Below, in pieces: positions 21,101-25,450 of a stretch of DNA of 64,000 nt. The notes beneath the pieces are model-generated. The model made no database searches. It was given only the letters and a program-made list of their open reading frames with translations, and was not told the DNA's origin. This DNA comes from Nocardia rhizosphaerihabitans. GTDB lineage: Bacteria > Actinomycetota > Actinomycetes > Mycobacteriales > Mycobacteriaceae. The translations under genes and the position numbers were made by a program. The stretch spans positions 558,001-622,000 of the forward strand of contig NZ_BMNE01000004.1 of NCBI RefSeq assembly GCF_014646295.1, in the 5' to 3' direction. Within the stretch, counting starts at the first letter, position 1. Every line of letters begins with the position of its first letter.

Positions 21101-24100
21101 GGACTGGGCCAGGATCGTCGGTGTCGACATCACCGACGCCGACGACGCCACCTTCGCCAAGGTGTACGAGGCCTACCGGGACGGCCGGATCGAACGCCAC
21201 GAGGGACTCAGCCCCGCCCAGCTGGTCGCCGAGCTCGCGGCCCTGCGCGGCGAGATCCGCCTGCGCGCCGAGCAGATCGACGCAGTGGAACGCCTGCTCG
21301 CCGAGTTCGACGCGGCCGTCCGCGCCGAACAACTCCCCACCGACGACCCCAGCCCACTACCTGGCCGGCCCGATCCCACCCCGCCGCAACCGGATTCGGG
21401 TCCCGGTCGTGCCCCCGGTGAGTCGGGCGGGCCTGGCGAGAAGGATGGGCCTGGGAACAGCGCTGACAGCGGCGCGGCGACCGGCCGGAAGCCGGGGGAG
21501 CAGGATCCGGCGGCGCGAATCGATGCTGCGCTGGAGCGGGAGTCGGCGGCGGTGGACGAGGCGTTCGCCAGGGCCGACGAGAGGTCGGCGGCCGAGCACG
21601 AGCGGGTCGCCGATGACCTCGATCAGATCGAGGGCGATATCGACGCGCACACCGACTATGTGCGTGCGGTGCGGGATCTGGAGCAGGCGCGCGAGGAAGC
21701 GCTGGACGCGTTCGACGAAGCGCAGCCCACCGAGCAGCAACAACCCCCGGTCACACCGCCCACCACACCCGGTCAGTCCACCCTGCGACCGACCGGCCCA
21801 GGCCGCACCGCGAACTCGACCGTTCCGGCCGACGGGTCCGACCCGTCGGCACGGATCGATGGCGCGCTGGAACGGGAGTCTGCGGCCGTGGACGAGGCAT
21901 TCACCCGAGCCGACGAGAAGTCGGCGGCCGAGCACGAACGCGTCACCGATGATCTGGATCAGATCGAGGGTGATATCGACGCGCACACCGACTATGTGCG
22001 TGCGGTGCGGGATCTGGAGCAGGCGCGCGAGGAAGCGCTGGACGCGTTCGACGGCAACAATCGCGAAAACACCACACCACCAGCCGAAGAGCCCGACGCC
22101 CAGCAGACACCCACCCAGCCGGTCCCTCCGTCGCGCGGTGCCGACCGCACCACCCCGACGCCCGGCCGCGACCCCAAGCCCGGCGTCGAAAACGACCTAG
22201 ATACAGACGATTCCGGCACCGACACGCCGACCCGCACCGTGCCGCCGACCGGCGACGCAGACCCTGGCCACCCGACGCCCGACCGGGACGGCGATACGGC
22301 GCCGCCGGAAGCCGGTACCGATAAGGGTGGCTCCGATCGCTCGAAGTCGCCGGATGGCGATGACGAAACTGTGCCGCCGGAAACCGGTACCGGCGAGGGC
22401 GACCCCGACCGGCCCTCCTCGTCCGACGACGACAGCACCACCCCGCCTCCGGAAACAGGTTCCGATGATGGAGACGCCGGCACCCGCCGACCGTCGACGC
22501 CGACCTTCCGCTCCCACATCCCGCACCCCCCAAGGGAATACGATCCGGAATTCCCCGCGCTGTTCGACTACACCCCGACCCCCTGGCCGGACCTGGACCT
22601 GACCCCCGACGATCCGAACCCGCCGATGCCGCCGAGCCCACCGACGCCACCGACGCCGCCGAGCCCGCCGATGCCGCCGACGCCGCCGAGCCCACCGACG
22701 CCGCCGAGCCCGCCGAGGCCGCCGAGCCCGCCGATGCCGCCGAGCCCGCCGACACCGCCCGATCCGCCGACGCCGCCGAGCCTGCCGGAGCCGCCGAATC
22801 TGCCGTGGCCGCCGACATTGCCGGAGCCGCCGAGCGTGCCGTGGCCACAGGTTCCGCCGACGTTGCCGGAGGCGCCGACGACGCCGGAGTTGCCGACGTT
22901 TCCAGCGCCGCCGAATCTGCCGGTGCCGCCGAGCGTGCCGTCGCCGCCCTACCCCGTGCCGCCCACGCTGCCGGAGCCGCCGAATCTGCCGCCGACACTG
23001 CCGGTTCCGCCGACGTCGCCGGGTGCTCCATGGCCGTCGATCCCGACTCCGTCCGAGCCGTGGCCGATGCCGGCTCCGACCGAGCCGCCGACCGCACAGC
23101 CGTGGCCGCTACCGCCTGGGCAGCTGCCGACAGGTCCGGTCCCGCCGACGTCGCCTTCGTGGCCGTCGGGCACGACACCTTCGCAGCCGTGGCCGGTGCA
23201 GAACCCGACGGAACCGCCGTGGCAGACCGAGCCCCCTACCGCGCGGCAGTGGCCAGGGCAACCGCCGACTTCGTCGGTGCAGGCAGATCCGTCGGCACAG
23301 CCGTGGCCGGCGCCTTCGTGGCCAGGGCCGAACTCCTCGGACTCGCGGGCTCCGTGGTCTGCGCCGAACCAGGCGGGGGTAACTCCCTCCTGGCCCGCGG
23401 CGAATCCCTCGGAGACGACGCCATGGTCGTCCGGCCCGGCGGCATCGCCCGGAGCGATACCGCCCGGATCGTCGGCGGACGGGCCCGCCGAGCAGTCGGC
23501 GCCGCGGCGGGAGTTGCCACCTCCGCCGCCGTGGGGGTCCGGTGCCGGGCAGGGGGCGGAGCCACCGGCGCCGCGGACGTTGCCCTCGCAGCCGCCGGTC
23601 GCCGAGCCGGTGATGCCGCCGGGTGTGCCGATGGTGGCGAACGGCTCGTCCGCCGACAGCGGTGCGTCCATGCCCTATTCGCCGATGGCGCCCATGGCGC
23701 CCATGGCACCGGCGGGGCAGGGTGGGCAGGAACAGTCACGGCGTGCGGTGGGCAACGGCAACGGGTACACCCCGCCGCAGCACGGTGCGAACAGAGACAT
23801 CAGCGTGCGGCCGTTCGCCGGGTACGGTGTCCGGGCCGAGTTCGATCCGGTCAGCGGTGCGCTGCGGGCGGCGCCGCCGGGGGCGGCCGGACTTGGCGGT
23901 GTCTACGGTGACGTCGCTGGTGTCCCGGTGGTCTTCTACCGCGATCGCTCCGGACTCGCGCTGCGGGTCGGCGATCGTATGATCGACCTCGACGGTCCGG
24001 TCAGCGTGGAACACGGTCCGATCGATCCCCGGCACACGCGGTTCGCGGTCACCGCGAACGGCACGTTGCTGTGCGAGCTGTTCTACCGGTCGCTGCCACG

Positions 24101-24176
24101 GGACATGGACCTGGGCGCGCACGTCCGGGCAGTGCTGGCCGACCCGGCCCAGCGCGCCGCGATCTTCGCCAACTGA
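3180..24176 (+). CDS. giant (6,998-residue) modular WXG100-headed polymorphic effector-like protein
   Basis: This single open frame starts with ATG at 3180. Residues 1-335 are a helical WXG100-like head of the CpnT N-terminal type, with hydrophobic segments near 104-150. Residues 347-785 are an acidic D/G/T/A-rich linker. Residues 786-924 carry H831 (VIVHGT) and C872 (LMSCHAG), like a caspase or C80-type Cys peptidase. Residues 964-1087 resemble a papain-fold deamidase without its Cys. Residues 1266-1720 and 1785-2235 are duplicated HopA1-like modules. Residues 2330-3140 are coiled coils. D3449 with E3468-A-K3470 looks like a PD-(D/E)xK nuclease. Residues 4078-4158 look like a zincin without its HE. 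H4867-E-F-G-H4871 is a metallopeptidase motif. Residues 6118-6290 hold a coiled-coil repeat, 6480-6620 a PPxPP tract, and 6862-6998 a small C-terminal domain. FDRMG-like tags separate modules. Export by the adjacent ESX system is inferred. Confidence 0.85.
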   Translation: MAELPAALAWLKYPAGMEWPEGEEDQLWGLSGDWKQAADELRAILDDIDAAKAASLAAYPVGQGVEEMIKGFDSMRTGDGGDKDQSLEKLAETFDEVAKSVFDAGTEIEYTKIMFVSSLALLAAEIALCWVPPTPASPLLQATAIGITRIAVRILGQTLVRALVRVARQAFIKAMLKFLARHVAIDFILGTMQELGTQAWQVSQGHRDEINHRQLLVTMVSSAAGGAAAGPFAGLLGDKIIGDRLNKWLKAAITGPAAGLMGAEAGNVAAIATQLGIDWHDTGSFDKAWDNATKAFMNHDPLMFTAGASNGLLSSLSGTGAHTWKAGRAAATPGVDTMSAPSFSDQIDAIVGIDRSDGAGEGDGGATRDDGATRTDDGAGDGDTRTRSDDDTGVGENRAGDGTRDGANTTDSRDDGPVRTSGASGSGAGGGDGSTMRPAAASSGDGESGGRGESEGTGERKVTADDEGGRAGDAADTRRTGEDSPTGEAAADQDRVDADGRAGAEPTAENGVSHRDSVNTPEAQRAGVPLGADALQGGDLGVRGTADSTAPVTGAADSTATRADSATAAPVVTQAASAAASSPAPAAQAPAAGETRGAPASSAPARGVAGDLRTGTGPEADSALRTESGDGVTDATTDTTVDRTADSSADADGDATADPTRAGAPDRETTAPKAADSRAGLADGGSTGADSQPTVRADHADSEVPQQRQVAETGETRTAEPGTPEAGVAPILPITPGTDAPARTPRRRAGVPLNDPGPTGADPADRSSDRPDRRADPDAGTTDRTADYDHLLPNGQRVVYTPTATSIGNDASTDNVRNNLRNEGMHDVIVHGTRSGHPSPGHQGRVDPAVIAQTILDNPNYVRGTPVRLMSCHAGADGSWAQELADLIGAPVHAPTKEVGTRNLPDQPAELVGGEWRSFEPGNAVAGLAADDGAADSAGPRADFGDLTDDQRMGEQGRSRAELEAALGGPLHDFPDPGGNLPRHQGIVDELMRMAADADPRDIARGAGPRAFVVDQFVSPGQGLIVGGAPYAMVVGLDPATGQHRVEILDPRTGARHPYPLPTPRDLHTVSAVLMDSHGNPVQPRGLDPRQAPAAPDRQAPQSDPRSPAADPRLAFAADRGEAGAGSRDGVRLLDPDEAYELGRTPDQGDGVPPRPDLDVAGRADDVVDHIRRTLSEPGALDPGGDLRNLRDQLDALVTRLDGELGDRLAAADPATRRAVIADAMDQLLSRNSPETVRDALEDSVRDHSPWEPLSRNDSGDIADPPVRFYSPDEAYEAGRNPDLERDAPFGPAVDGDALRPANAGSPRTLDDLRRAHPDLSFDELRDLRDASYRDAGMEPPPLSRESLDNLLDQVWANRDSIRDPMDVYDLYSNAPEPNTVTDAQAYTRAIADIVDNGSDVRRAMLQAGMNLPMQPGETDVLSLMPWHFVHFQRTGELGRIPVDYRVYVNPRIDAAPALMRDLVRDIIDRPDAFPGVRTAKITSPTAERSDAIVVYVRDMADVEQVTQWLRDYRDRNGDVFLFDAPPMTQQVLDGVGIGAHPKGQSFGHVRAVAIQQALDTVMANRGTFADFLAEVQRVLPGAGVDPDSPHLRHDPDAPRAWPDRSGFDRMGADEPVGPAADGDPRRSTPSDRGRDETPERAARRRAEQADAQADAAANRANFLHGLADSVADGGPLTRDGDSVDAVRGRAWQADWDARQQRSAADQLWQAAGGRPESPAAVPDPRLGWMASPDDSATADPRAGRTPDAPAATADRERVDPRLGFRLEPEVSRTDSQPARDTAEPVRFYSPEEAYEAGRDPDLERDAPFGPAVDEDGPRPADAAPPRTLDDLRRAHPDLSFDDLLGLREAAYRDAGMEPPPLSRESLDSFLDRVWAAGDAIRTSRDIYDLYSLAHEPNSVSDPDGYVRALADILVGNPDLRFVMRQGIHGPGMVLPETVGDLGTDFHFLHFNRPGADFPVGYRVYVNPRIDAAPEMMRNLVRDILLRPDDFPGVKTMKVTGPEAQRSDAIVIYTRDLAAAQQVSSWLRDYRDRAGDVFLWDAPAMTNQVLEGVGLGEHQSGESFGDVRSVAIRRALDIVRSNGGDFADFHAEVLRQLPSASVDPATPHRNAAPDQPQAWPPRDGFDRMGSPDDDSDAGRTPPPDDRTARGDEETPAQAAARLRAQLADLRADVAANRAEFLHDLADSMRDSDPRTREGESPESVRGRAWQADWNARQLRADADLLWTSAGGRPDAPPPDPRLAYRMDPPSSQTDSSSGSRTNEPAPPRNGARPDPRLAYMMDRPDGQPAPDPRLAYMMDRSDTTPTDPRRAYMMDPENPAGQPDSGNRGPTPELAAADDWAKAEYDRLMEERNRLAREMEFWRAKRDDRVTRLTGITDVELAVGSRDNLANTMRRLAAEADSQSTRVAPIGEEPGTRVNQRRSEADAAHRRETAAKLDEAARRVIEMREQLAALDRRIAELEASGAIDGRPTSAEDRAELDRLARQRADELLRIKPRRAMRDDLAERLGLVDADGVLDESLLSPENLAGTIDALREADSGDRTGEIDALAEAARDVNEAHNRIGRLQDEMALVAGAARADIEGAGGRMLTRDIGLVDGDPPRLVVYGPRDQLGYQPRQDGLTDHELTLRRALSTVDDVVRAFVRDHATIEYRRITADREGNARVDPMPDDTPQLQRRTIDYTISDVRGGNVRIEVARWRSADGTWHDVDPERTRQTQGRGSDATPDVFEGRMLPEGTSSVGVTPTQAAIVDAVAGSSGPGVNDAFIPKLPGGLSPANPGLESHSNDVPDAASNLMRMILETMKFAGWSWFQDPNDPTRIKPGFRRKRLFRRFRSEQQPFITPPQRETTFGRTDPTEAIRTAAAREQRRAAWSQVQRWADQQYDAFLRDDSDVTAIAETLRSQHADAQRAQARDMVDRIRTLLDEAETRLPGDDPAHRRRVLIDNITALVGDPDVRFTRHDTDADQRRDQVRQVLDWIDAGVHPDVIADSIAHQFSTRILELTPEQVHQIKRLLMSDSLLMNDPDSGERRWRRLDRLPEVAEAWNRLAGRDLAELGELQSGDLALIRDAWEWVQRARASYDANDFTRGWDEFQDWLARSDGDDPTANQRRFAILTWEEIQNQVNRLPGDHWDDNRAPLTGPRAGVPYEPPLPSVPGRPTPEIEPGRREEDGPEENGPEAAGGVPAGDPPSRPPAAPGQARPDPYAPGEFDRMGDGDPDDGADPTPARTADQGPVPDGMYRGEDGRLHRPGDRDDSYRDPDGRLHHVDDEPNTYRDKNFGYHDARTHWFIDDHLAAAEYDYLAMKGDSHSYDVTDPRLAQELRDVSTLRLRLQAERDPIGAQIKLLMAEFDIERIADLSTERLGGEIQRQTAKVEADASLSEADLIDKLGKLADLEELATKYNDLGPELVEASKQLGELAGLAFALDRQLRPDAVLLSPYDGAFDGAGTVDIASLVPGIGDEPPTLVVVEAKGVGSTLGGSKIARAEQGSPEYLRRTLAMDRNLAVILNETPAQLAARGVDPDSPAGRALIDAVRELRAAQADGTLRVEYHLVHASARGEVTVTELLLERDGVNVLADVPLPIAELDTMGADDEVIHRLGDHGDEVPLPRDGQPYGWLLTPPDPTTAEVRDLLGRTEAGAEALAVLDSVDARVRFGALDDPAPTTFDGRAMEVFVGADAPDRITQADAVVRAGALADAVLGGRLETTPSQIRALDRAEHIAARVRAEAEAFGRQAEFHREVDAAGHDPLSGTGRDPVDTAVRRTLDAAYLAAYDDAVAAAAGREPAPTPEQLRDLGREAGVARLLEHELFDTPDGFGRRDEAAAEWDAHRTTERRPGLAEYVPSDRDTARELERLMREQAAATRTVMRVEADWDRVCDRLVRGFNLPVDELPSTRRGIADMLLVRASDVGIWHGMDNAMLLTDLTAQHTRASVDRARLVDEITDLVRADLAGRADVPTDANRVRVHGDETGVLYVVGDAESNHAANELVPASWLADPAQTREALAQAGVAHAALVDRVDRLYLEPLGMLEPSRGVSWERPGRWAAQQLAERGVSVRYSIEPEFRFRQGSATDPGTAPAYDPATNTLVLDRDADNLQQAVQLVFAARMADLLAAADGLPERFTLGRDEYIDRMSDRVADALALSFQFDTVYRRHAESVDETPVRRAYAEAYENGLRTATKAYAKLGSVTTDELFHAAAHRAGVRAVRGVLAGGGGPRLDARTYPDHFGADWDRAHGITPPPPGADTGRADGPAPAARKDARAPYLAMEIETLRAMRDRGDYIPVGPAEQAYTNAYDKAYAKAERAQQRNADAPPPERVAAEAGRDALRRYLNRVGPETAEIVLDVARAAEDGANPAWGRPQAVDRPDIPARGDRTLPSDAAERALTSAIGSDPDSVRLTPQIADFRQQSLFSWRSLHVVAEPGGHLAALHELAATNPDYATVVWDSNAHGLQFAVPEPGPGGDPVLRYISEDQALGPLRRPNSDESAALLLDHYLRYRAEGLTDLGFGDWVEQLGPGYFDSVADTERRRRGELPEYRDGVVRFSGGLSHQAIRDVLAHDGPPPAPPHPADVAHRVATRSIPLLPPAGRYPAHFRRESFTLDQFRVDAYLEPDGHGRWRVPAPRGDASMSDVLAARFQGMTDSDPTQLVDRIVRMLDDPAADLNDHSRPRGRFGRFIDRLPFGSGADFPPVVHRAAIEPDSGEPGFDRMGDGFQLRPPDEDINSFDMQNERLLGVPGPDEWSGLSPDQVGARLRDELARILDQPDLTTTGFDLPGLNWQVVQEFARGVVDMANRHPHADLDGVTIGALPWSTLAQTQSRLRADGGYHNTIVLNHDHATSAEGIHQRVREAADNGHFYPVARTRAVYYLALHEFGHVLAATGGFDAYTNAEGHLLTESKSDPSETYGDWLDQLSGYSIDDGMLEPGEAVAEAFAQVAMLGRDSVSKPVRVLYDLLMDLSGDPSRAANESGPGARDRDLTDDDGRAQTPVVRRDDADVPFDRLGDDPDAGDGAKKQPADPSQATPEESGDQDRGGVPVEPTTVGHPPQVRIEVDGDEVALNVRPDGDDRWEVVDENAPLADAAPTSRLRREWQFVRESWPQHVEQIKYPSGSPVGDSKGQAAIADGISGIADLVESSGMPPAPPANPTPPTPDHPVIQAPPDAGGPDPTFLRIGQQLPIWIANREKIPLLGRLSARMRDSAGEHLPMRLPDGQEYQPWYSDVDPDDVRTQLTGDLEVHRVTPEEAREGLLLAFADADAGQRSRIIDALLEHELISPDEADRLADEPPATPQLPESIGPRPESETLTEAAQRLLGIELTDESLATVQRVIDEQQYRAMRMVGAIEGLAAAAQRFIEEQTMPYSRSDLTGERPESAGLPGRPEPASIEEPGRPDDDDRYDDEFDDDYDQAPQRKPSRYADPDPAGRPVPIGGAVSFIDQNPLGRLRDEFLRAFGHDPGLLNTVPIGNGAEPLPEWGDADELGRDDGLRKFFQHALRRDQLRDELATWAASRDVGIDEVSTREAADALLERLRAESMARMARVAEFVATAERLFYPDADESAPVGTRLGDQAVRVPFANGPERLVIVDGLSSRDHVLAGLLAADPELAARLERGELVLNYGVAQTDWSGQVRIQPVDTPEVRFRREVVDGRELAVTLLRDGDGPWRPVVNADEVAPTAPTDPDAPPRSPAAVLTDLVQTVRDLGLDPLGRTPDALAELIPDLRLDNAVRATQIEALSDFTRSANDIQTFHDIGDARSHLATRLGLSQAELTPATLVDALTDPSTPKALRMQQLVDLVAYVKQLREIDSAAVDAARDQLALRLVSEDTARRMVPKRFIARVELDPRIMALLPPGYVDGPDGKRVYAVSKSGLSAKRLRKLFRMLQRDGQQDLLREALTEYANALHRVDVYSEVPRGDVSADPRVVDGRMPMHDPQAVYSLRDVVAAAMRGREGTDFARAVAEAAARPDSGPIPSDPSRRPSASRDWARIVGVDITDADDATFAKVYEAYRDGRIERHEGLSPAQLVAELAALRGEIRLRAEQIDAVERLLAEFDAAVRAEQLPTDDPSPLPGRPDPTPPQPDSGPGRAPGESGGPGEKDGPGNSADSGAATGRKPGEQDPAARIDAALERESAAVDEAFARADERSAAEHERVADDLDQIEGDIDAHTDYVRAVRDLEQAREEALDAFDEAQPTEQQQPPVTPPTTPGQSTLRPTGPGRTANSTVPADGSDPSARIDGALERESAAVDEAFTRADEKSAAEHERVTDDLDQIEGDIDAHTDYVRAVRDLEQAREEALDAFDGNNRENTTPPAEEPDAQQTPTQPVPPSRGADRTTPTPGRDPKPGVENDLDTDDSGTDTPTRTVPPTGDADPGHPTPDRDGDTAPPEAGTDKGGSDRSKSPDGDDETVPPETGTGEGDPDRPSSSDDDSTTPPPETGSDDGDAGTRRPSTPTFRSHIPHPPREYDPEFPALFDYTPTPWPDLDLTPDDPNPPMPPSPPTPPTPPSPPMPPTPPSPPTPPSPPRPPSPPMPPSPPTPPDPPTPPSLPEPPNLPWPPTLPEPPSVPWPQVPPTLPEAPTTPELPTFPAPPNLPVPPSVPSPPYPVPPTLPEPPNLPPTLPVPPTSPGAPWPSIPTPSEPWPMPAPTEPPTAQPWPLPPGQLPTGPVPPTSPSWPSGTTPSQPWPVQNPTEPPWQTEPPTARQWPGQPPTSSVQADPSAQPWPAPSWPGPNSSDSRAPWSAPNQAGVTPSWPAANPSETTPWSSGPAASPGAIPPGSSADGPAEQSAPRRELPPPPPWGSGAGQGAEPPAPRTLPSQPPVAEPVMPPGVPMVANGSSADSGASMPYSPMAPMAPMAPAGQGGQEQSRRAVGNGNGYTPPQHGANRDISVRPFAGYGVRAEFDPVSGALRAAPPGAAGLGGVYGDVAGVPVVFYRDRSGLALRVGDRMIDLDGPVSVEHGPIDPRHTRFAVTANGTLLCELFYRSLPRDMDLGAHVRAVLADPAQRAAIFAN
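6975..8363 (+). repeat. HopA1-like module, copy 1 of a tandem duplication inside the giant gene
   Basis: This is copy 1 of a module of about 460 residues, within a repeat unit of 519 residues (residues 1266-1728 of the giant protein). It opens with RFYSPDEAYEAGR and contains a core with YRVYVNPRIDAAP, RSDAIVVYV, GVGIGAHPKGQSFGHVRA and a closing DSPHL. This order of motifs matches the HopA1 family (an N-rich strand, a RxDaavlY strand, then P..G.SFG.hR). The module ends with a helix containing RGRAWQADWDARQ. Copy 2 begins 1,557 nt later. Confidence 0.8.
8532..9908 (+). repeat. HopA1-like module, copy 2 of a tandem duplication inside the giant gene
   Basis: This copy mirrors 6975-8363: RFYSPEEAYEAGR, then YRVYVNPRIDAAPEMM, RSDAIVIYT, GVGLGEHQSGESFGDVRS, and the closing helix RGRAWQADWNARQ (residues 1785-2243 of the giant protein). 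The copies share most residues in the core but differ in the middle (QAGMNLPMQPG versus HGPGMVLPETVG), so the duplication is not recent. The offset drops from 1,557 nt at the start to 1,545 nt at the end, showing small indels. Confidence 0.8.
9894..10130 (+). repeat. DPRLAYMMD short peptide repeats
   Basis: Four copies of DPR(L/R)AY(M/R)MD start at residues 2239, 2274, 2291 and 2307 of the giant protein. The last three are 16-17 residues apart and nearly identical at DNA level (gatccgcgcctcgcgtacat). Related copies occur earlier at residues 1111 (DPRLAFAAD), 1724 (DPRLGWMAS) and 1760 (DPRLGFRLE). They lie in disordered linker next to the HopA1-like modules. Confidence 0.75.
21531..22055 (+). 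repeat. two 63-residue coiled-coil repeats, 336 nt apart
   Basis: Two nearly identical helices (ERESAAVDEAFxRADExSAA followed by DDLDQIEGDIDAHTDYVRAV) start at 21531 and 21867, giving a unit of 112 residues in the giant protein. About 80 nt at the end of each copy (from gatatcgacgcgcac onward) are almost base-for-base the same. This points to recent duplication or gene conversion. A Pro/Thr-rich spacer separates the copies. Confidence 0.8.
22615..23010 (+). repeat. PPxPP proline-rich tract
   Basis: The giant protein carries an almost unbroken run of PP(M/S/T/E/N)PP units at about residues 6480-6620, followed by a looser P/W/T-rich stretch to about residue 6760. The DNA is a degenerate 9-12 nt ccgccgacg/ccgccgagc repeat. 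A polyproline spacer of this kind would be extended and rigid and could span a cell envelope. The repeat is also prone to slippage, so length variation between strains is likely. Confidence 0.8.
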
Positions 24177-24218
24177 CCACATCGGGCCGCGCCCGGGACC
24201 AACCAACGAGGAGGCAGC

Positions 24219-24500
24219 ATGCGCACGGACCATCCCACCGAGGACGAGATCCGCGCCAATTTCGACGAGATGCTCGCTTCCGTGTGCGTAGGCGGCGGAC
24301 TCCGCACCGACACCGGGCTGGACAACGAGACCACCCAGGCACTCTGGGCGATCGCACGCGCCCATCCGCAGGTTCCCGCGGAGCTGGTGACCGCGGCACG
24401 CGCCGAGTTCGCCGCCCAGCTCGACGGCTCGCACCGGCGGGCCCGCCGGGAAGCGCTGGCCCGCCTCAGCGACGAACTCGACGGGAAGGCCGCGCAGTGA
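24219..24500 (+). CDS. hypothetical 93-residue protein, first gene after the giant effector
   Basis: This short, all-helical, acidic protein contains EDEIRANFDEMLASVCVGGG near its start and a charged C-terminal helix (RRARREALARLSDELDGK). I do not recognise the family. A GAGGAGG ribosome binding site sits about 6 nt before the ATG, and the gene begins 42 nt after the giant gene stops. Its last codons overlap the GTG start of the next gene, so it belongs to a tightly coupled cassette with DUF6301-like, chaperone-like and immunity-like genes. It may be a small partner of the giant protein; no function can be assigned from sequence. Confidence 0.65.
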   Translation: MRTDHPTEDEIRANFDEMLASVCVGGGLRTDTGLDNETTQALWAIARAHPQVPAELVTAARAEFAAQLDGSHRRARREALARLSDELDGKAAQ

Positions 24501-24991
24501 CCGAATGGCGCACACCCTCGGCCGGTGACCTGACCGACCTGGTGACCCGGCTGCGCGACCTGGACTGGTCCTGGAACCTGGCCGACGTCGCCGAGCTCGC
24601 GGCCGGATTCGGCTGGCGGGTGGTGCTGGCCCGGCCGAACTGGGTCCTGCTCGACACCGGCCTCGGCGCCGGCAGCGGCAAGGTGCACGGCGCGAGCGGC
24701 AAGGCCGTGCGGATCGACACCCGGCTCACCGATTTCGTCGAGGAGGACGCGGCGGGCGCCGAACGGATCCGCACCGCGTTCGCCGAACTGGCCGCGGTCC
24801 TCACCGCGACGCTGGGCGAACCGACCGGACGAATTCCCGGTCGGTGGCCCCAGATTCGCTGGGCGGGCACAGGGACGACCCTGGTGCTGGCGCAGTCGCC
24901 GGTGTCGGTGGTGCTGTCGCTGGTGACCGATGCCCGGCTGGCGGCCGACGACCGCAATATCGAGGCCGAGCGACAAGGCGGCCTGTCGTGA
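24497..24991 (+). CDS. DUF6301-like protein
   Basis: The product is 164 residues, starting at a GTG that overlaps the previous stop (GTGA). The pattern LVTRLRDLDWSWNLADVAEL, then AGFGWRVVLARPNWVLLDTG, matches the DUF6301 family as I recall it from nocardial genomes, where it accompanies type VII secretion genes. The C-terminal half has QIRWAGTGTTLVLAQSPVSV, a beta-rich segment. There is no signal peptide. The fold may be related to the YbjN/TY-Chap chaperone-like proteins, like its neighbour at 24988. It is translationally coupled on both sides. Its role as chaperone or accessory factor for the giant protein is inferred from position. Confidence 0.6.
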   Translation: MTEWRTPSAGDLTDLVTRLRDLDWSWNLADVAELAAGFGWRVVLARPNWVLLDTGLGAGSGKVHGASGKAVRIDTRLTDFVEEDAAGAERIRTAFAELAAVLTATLGEPTGRIPGRWPQIRWAGTGTTLVLAQSPVSVVLSLVTDARLAADDRNIEAERQGGLS

Positions 24992-25428
24992 CGGACTGGT
25001 CTGCCTTCGCCGCCGCGCTGGCCGGACAGCTCGCCGTGCTGAGCGCCGGTTCGGTGCTGATCATCCACGAATCCCGCACGGAATCCCCGCGATACGCGCA
25101 GTTCCGGCAGCTCGACACGATGCTGTCGGCCGAGCTGGCGGGCGAGCCGGCGCTCGACGAGTCGCTGCGCGCGGGCCCGACGGGAATCCGGATGATCACC
25201 GACGCCGGCTGGCAGCCACCCGAGGACGGCCTGCCCGGCAACTGGTGGATCGACACGCCGTGGCCCGCCACGCCCGCGCGGTACCGGACCGTCGCCGCGA
25301 TGGTGGTGACCGGTCTGCGCGACGGCTTCGGCATCGCCACGCCCGACGCGCTGACCTATCGCGCCTGGGACGAGTCGTCCGGCAATCGCCCGTTGGACCT
25401 ACCCCTGCTCCGCCTACCGCGAGCCTGA
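24988..25428 (+). CDS. TY-Chap (type III chaperone-like) domain protein
   Basis: The 146-residue product has the features of the TY-Chap N-terminal domain: a first helix (FAAALAGQLAVLSAGSVLII), a YAQFRQ strand, MLSAELAG, an AGWQPPEDGLPGNWWIDTPW block with the typical GW..P and NWW, and a final VTGLRDGFG helix ending in LTYRAW. These actinobacterial proteins share the fold of type III secretion chaperones and occur beside type VII genes. The GTG start overlaps the preceding stop. A secretion chaperone in the giant effector's operon is a natural fit, which supports the idea that the giant is exported. The family call is from remembered motif order; the function is inferred. Confidence 0.62.
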   Translation: MTDWSAFAAALAGQLAVLSAGSVLIIHESRTESPRYAQFRQLDTMLSAELAGEPALDESLRAGPTGIRMITDAGWQPPEDGLPGNWWIDTPWPATPARYRTVAAMVVTGLRDGFGIATPDALTYRAWDESSGNRPLDLPLLRLPRA

Positions 25429-25450
25429 CCTCGCCAGGAGATTGCCCGAC

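Noticed and set aside
21531..22055. CRISPR-like or mobile-element repeat
   Set aside because: The repeat is in-frame, encodes a coiled coil in both copies and has no terminal inverted repeats, spacers of fixed length or nearby cas or transposase genes.
22805..23911. Plus-strand frame of 368 codons in another phase within the proline-rich part of the giant gene
   Set aside because: It is an Ala/Asp/Val-rich shadow of the PPxPP repeat. The in-phase frame continues through to a folded C-terminal domain, so no frameshift is needed.
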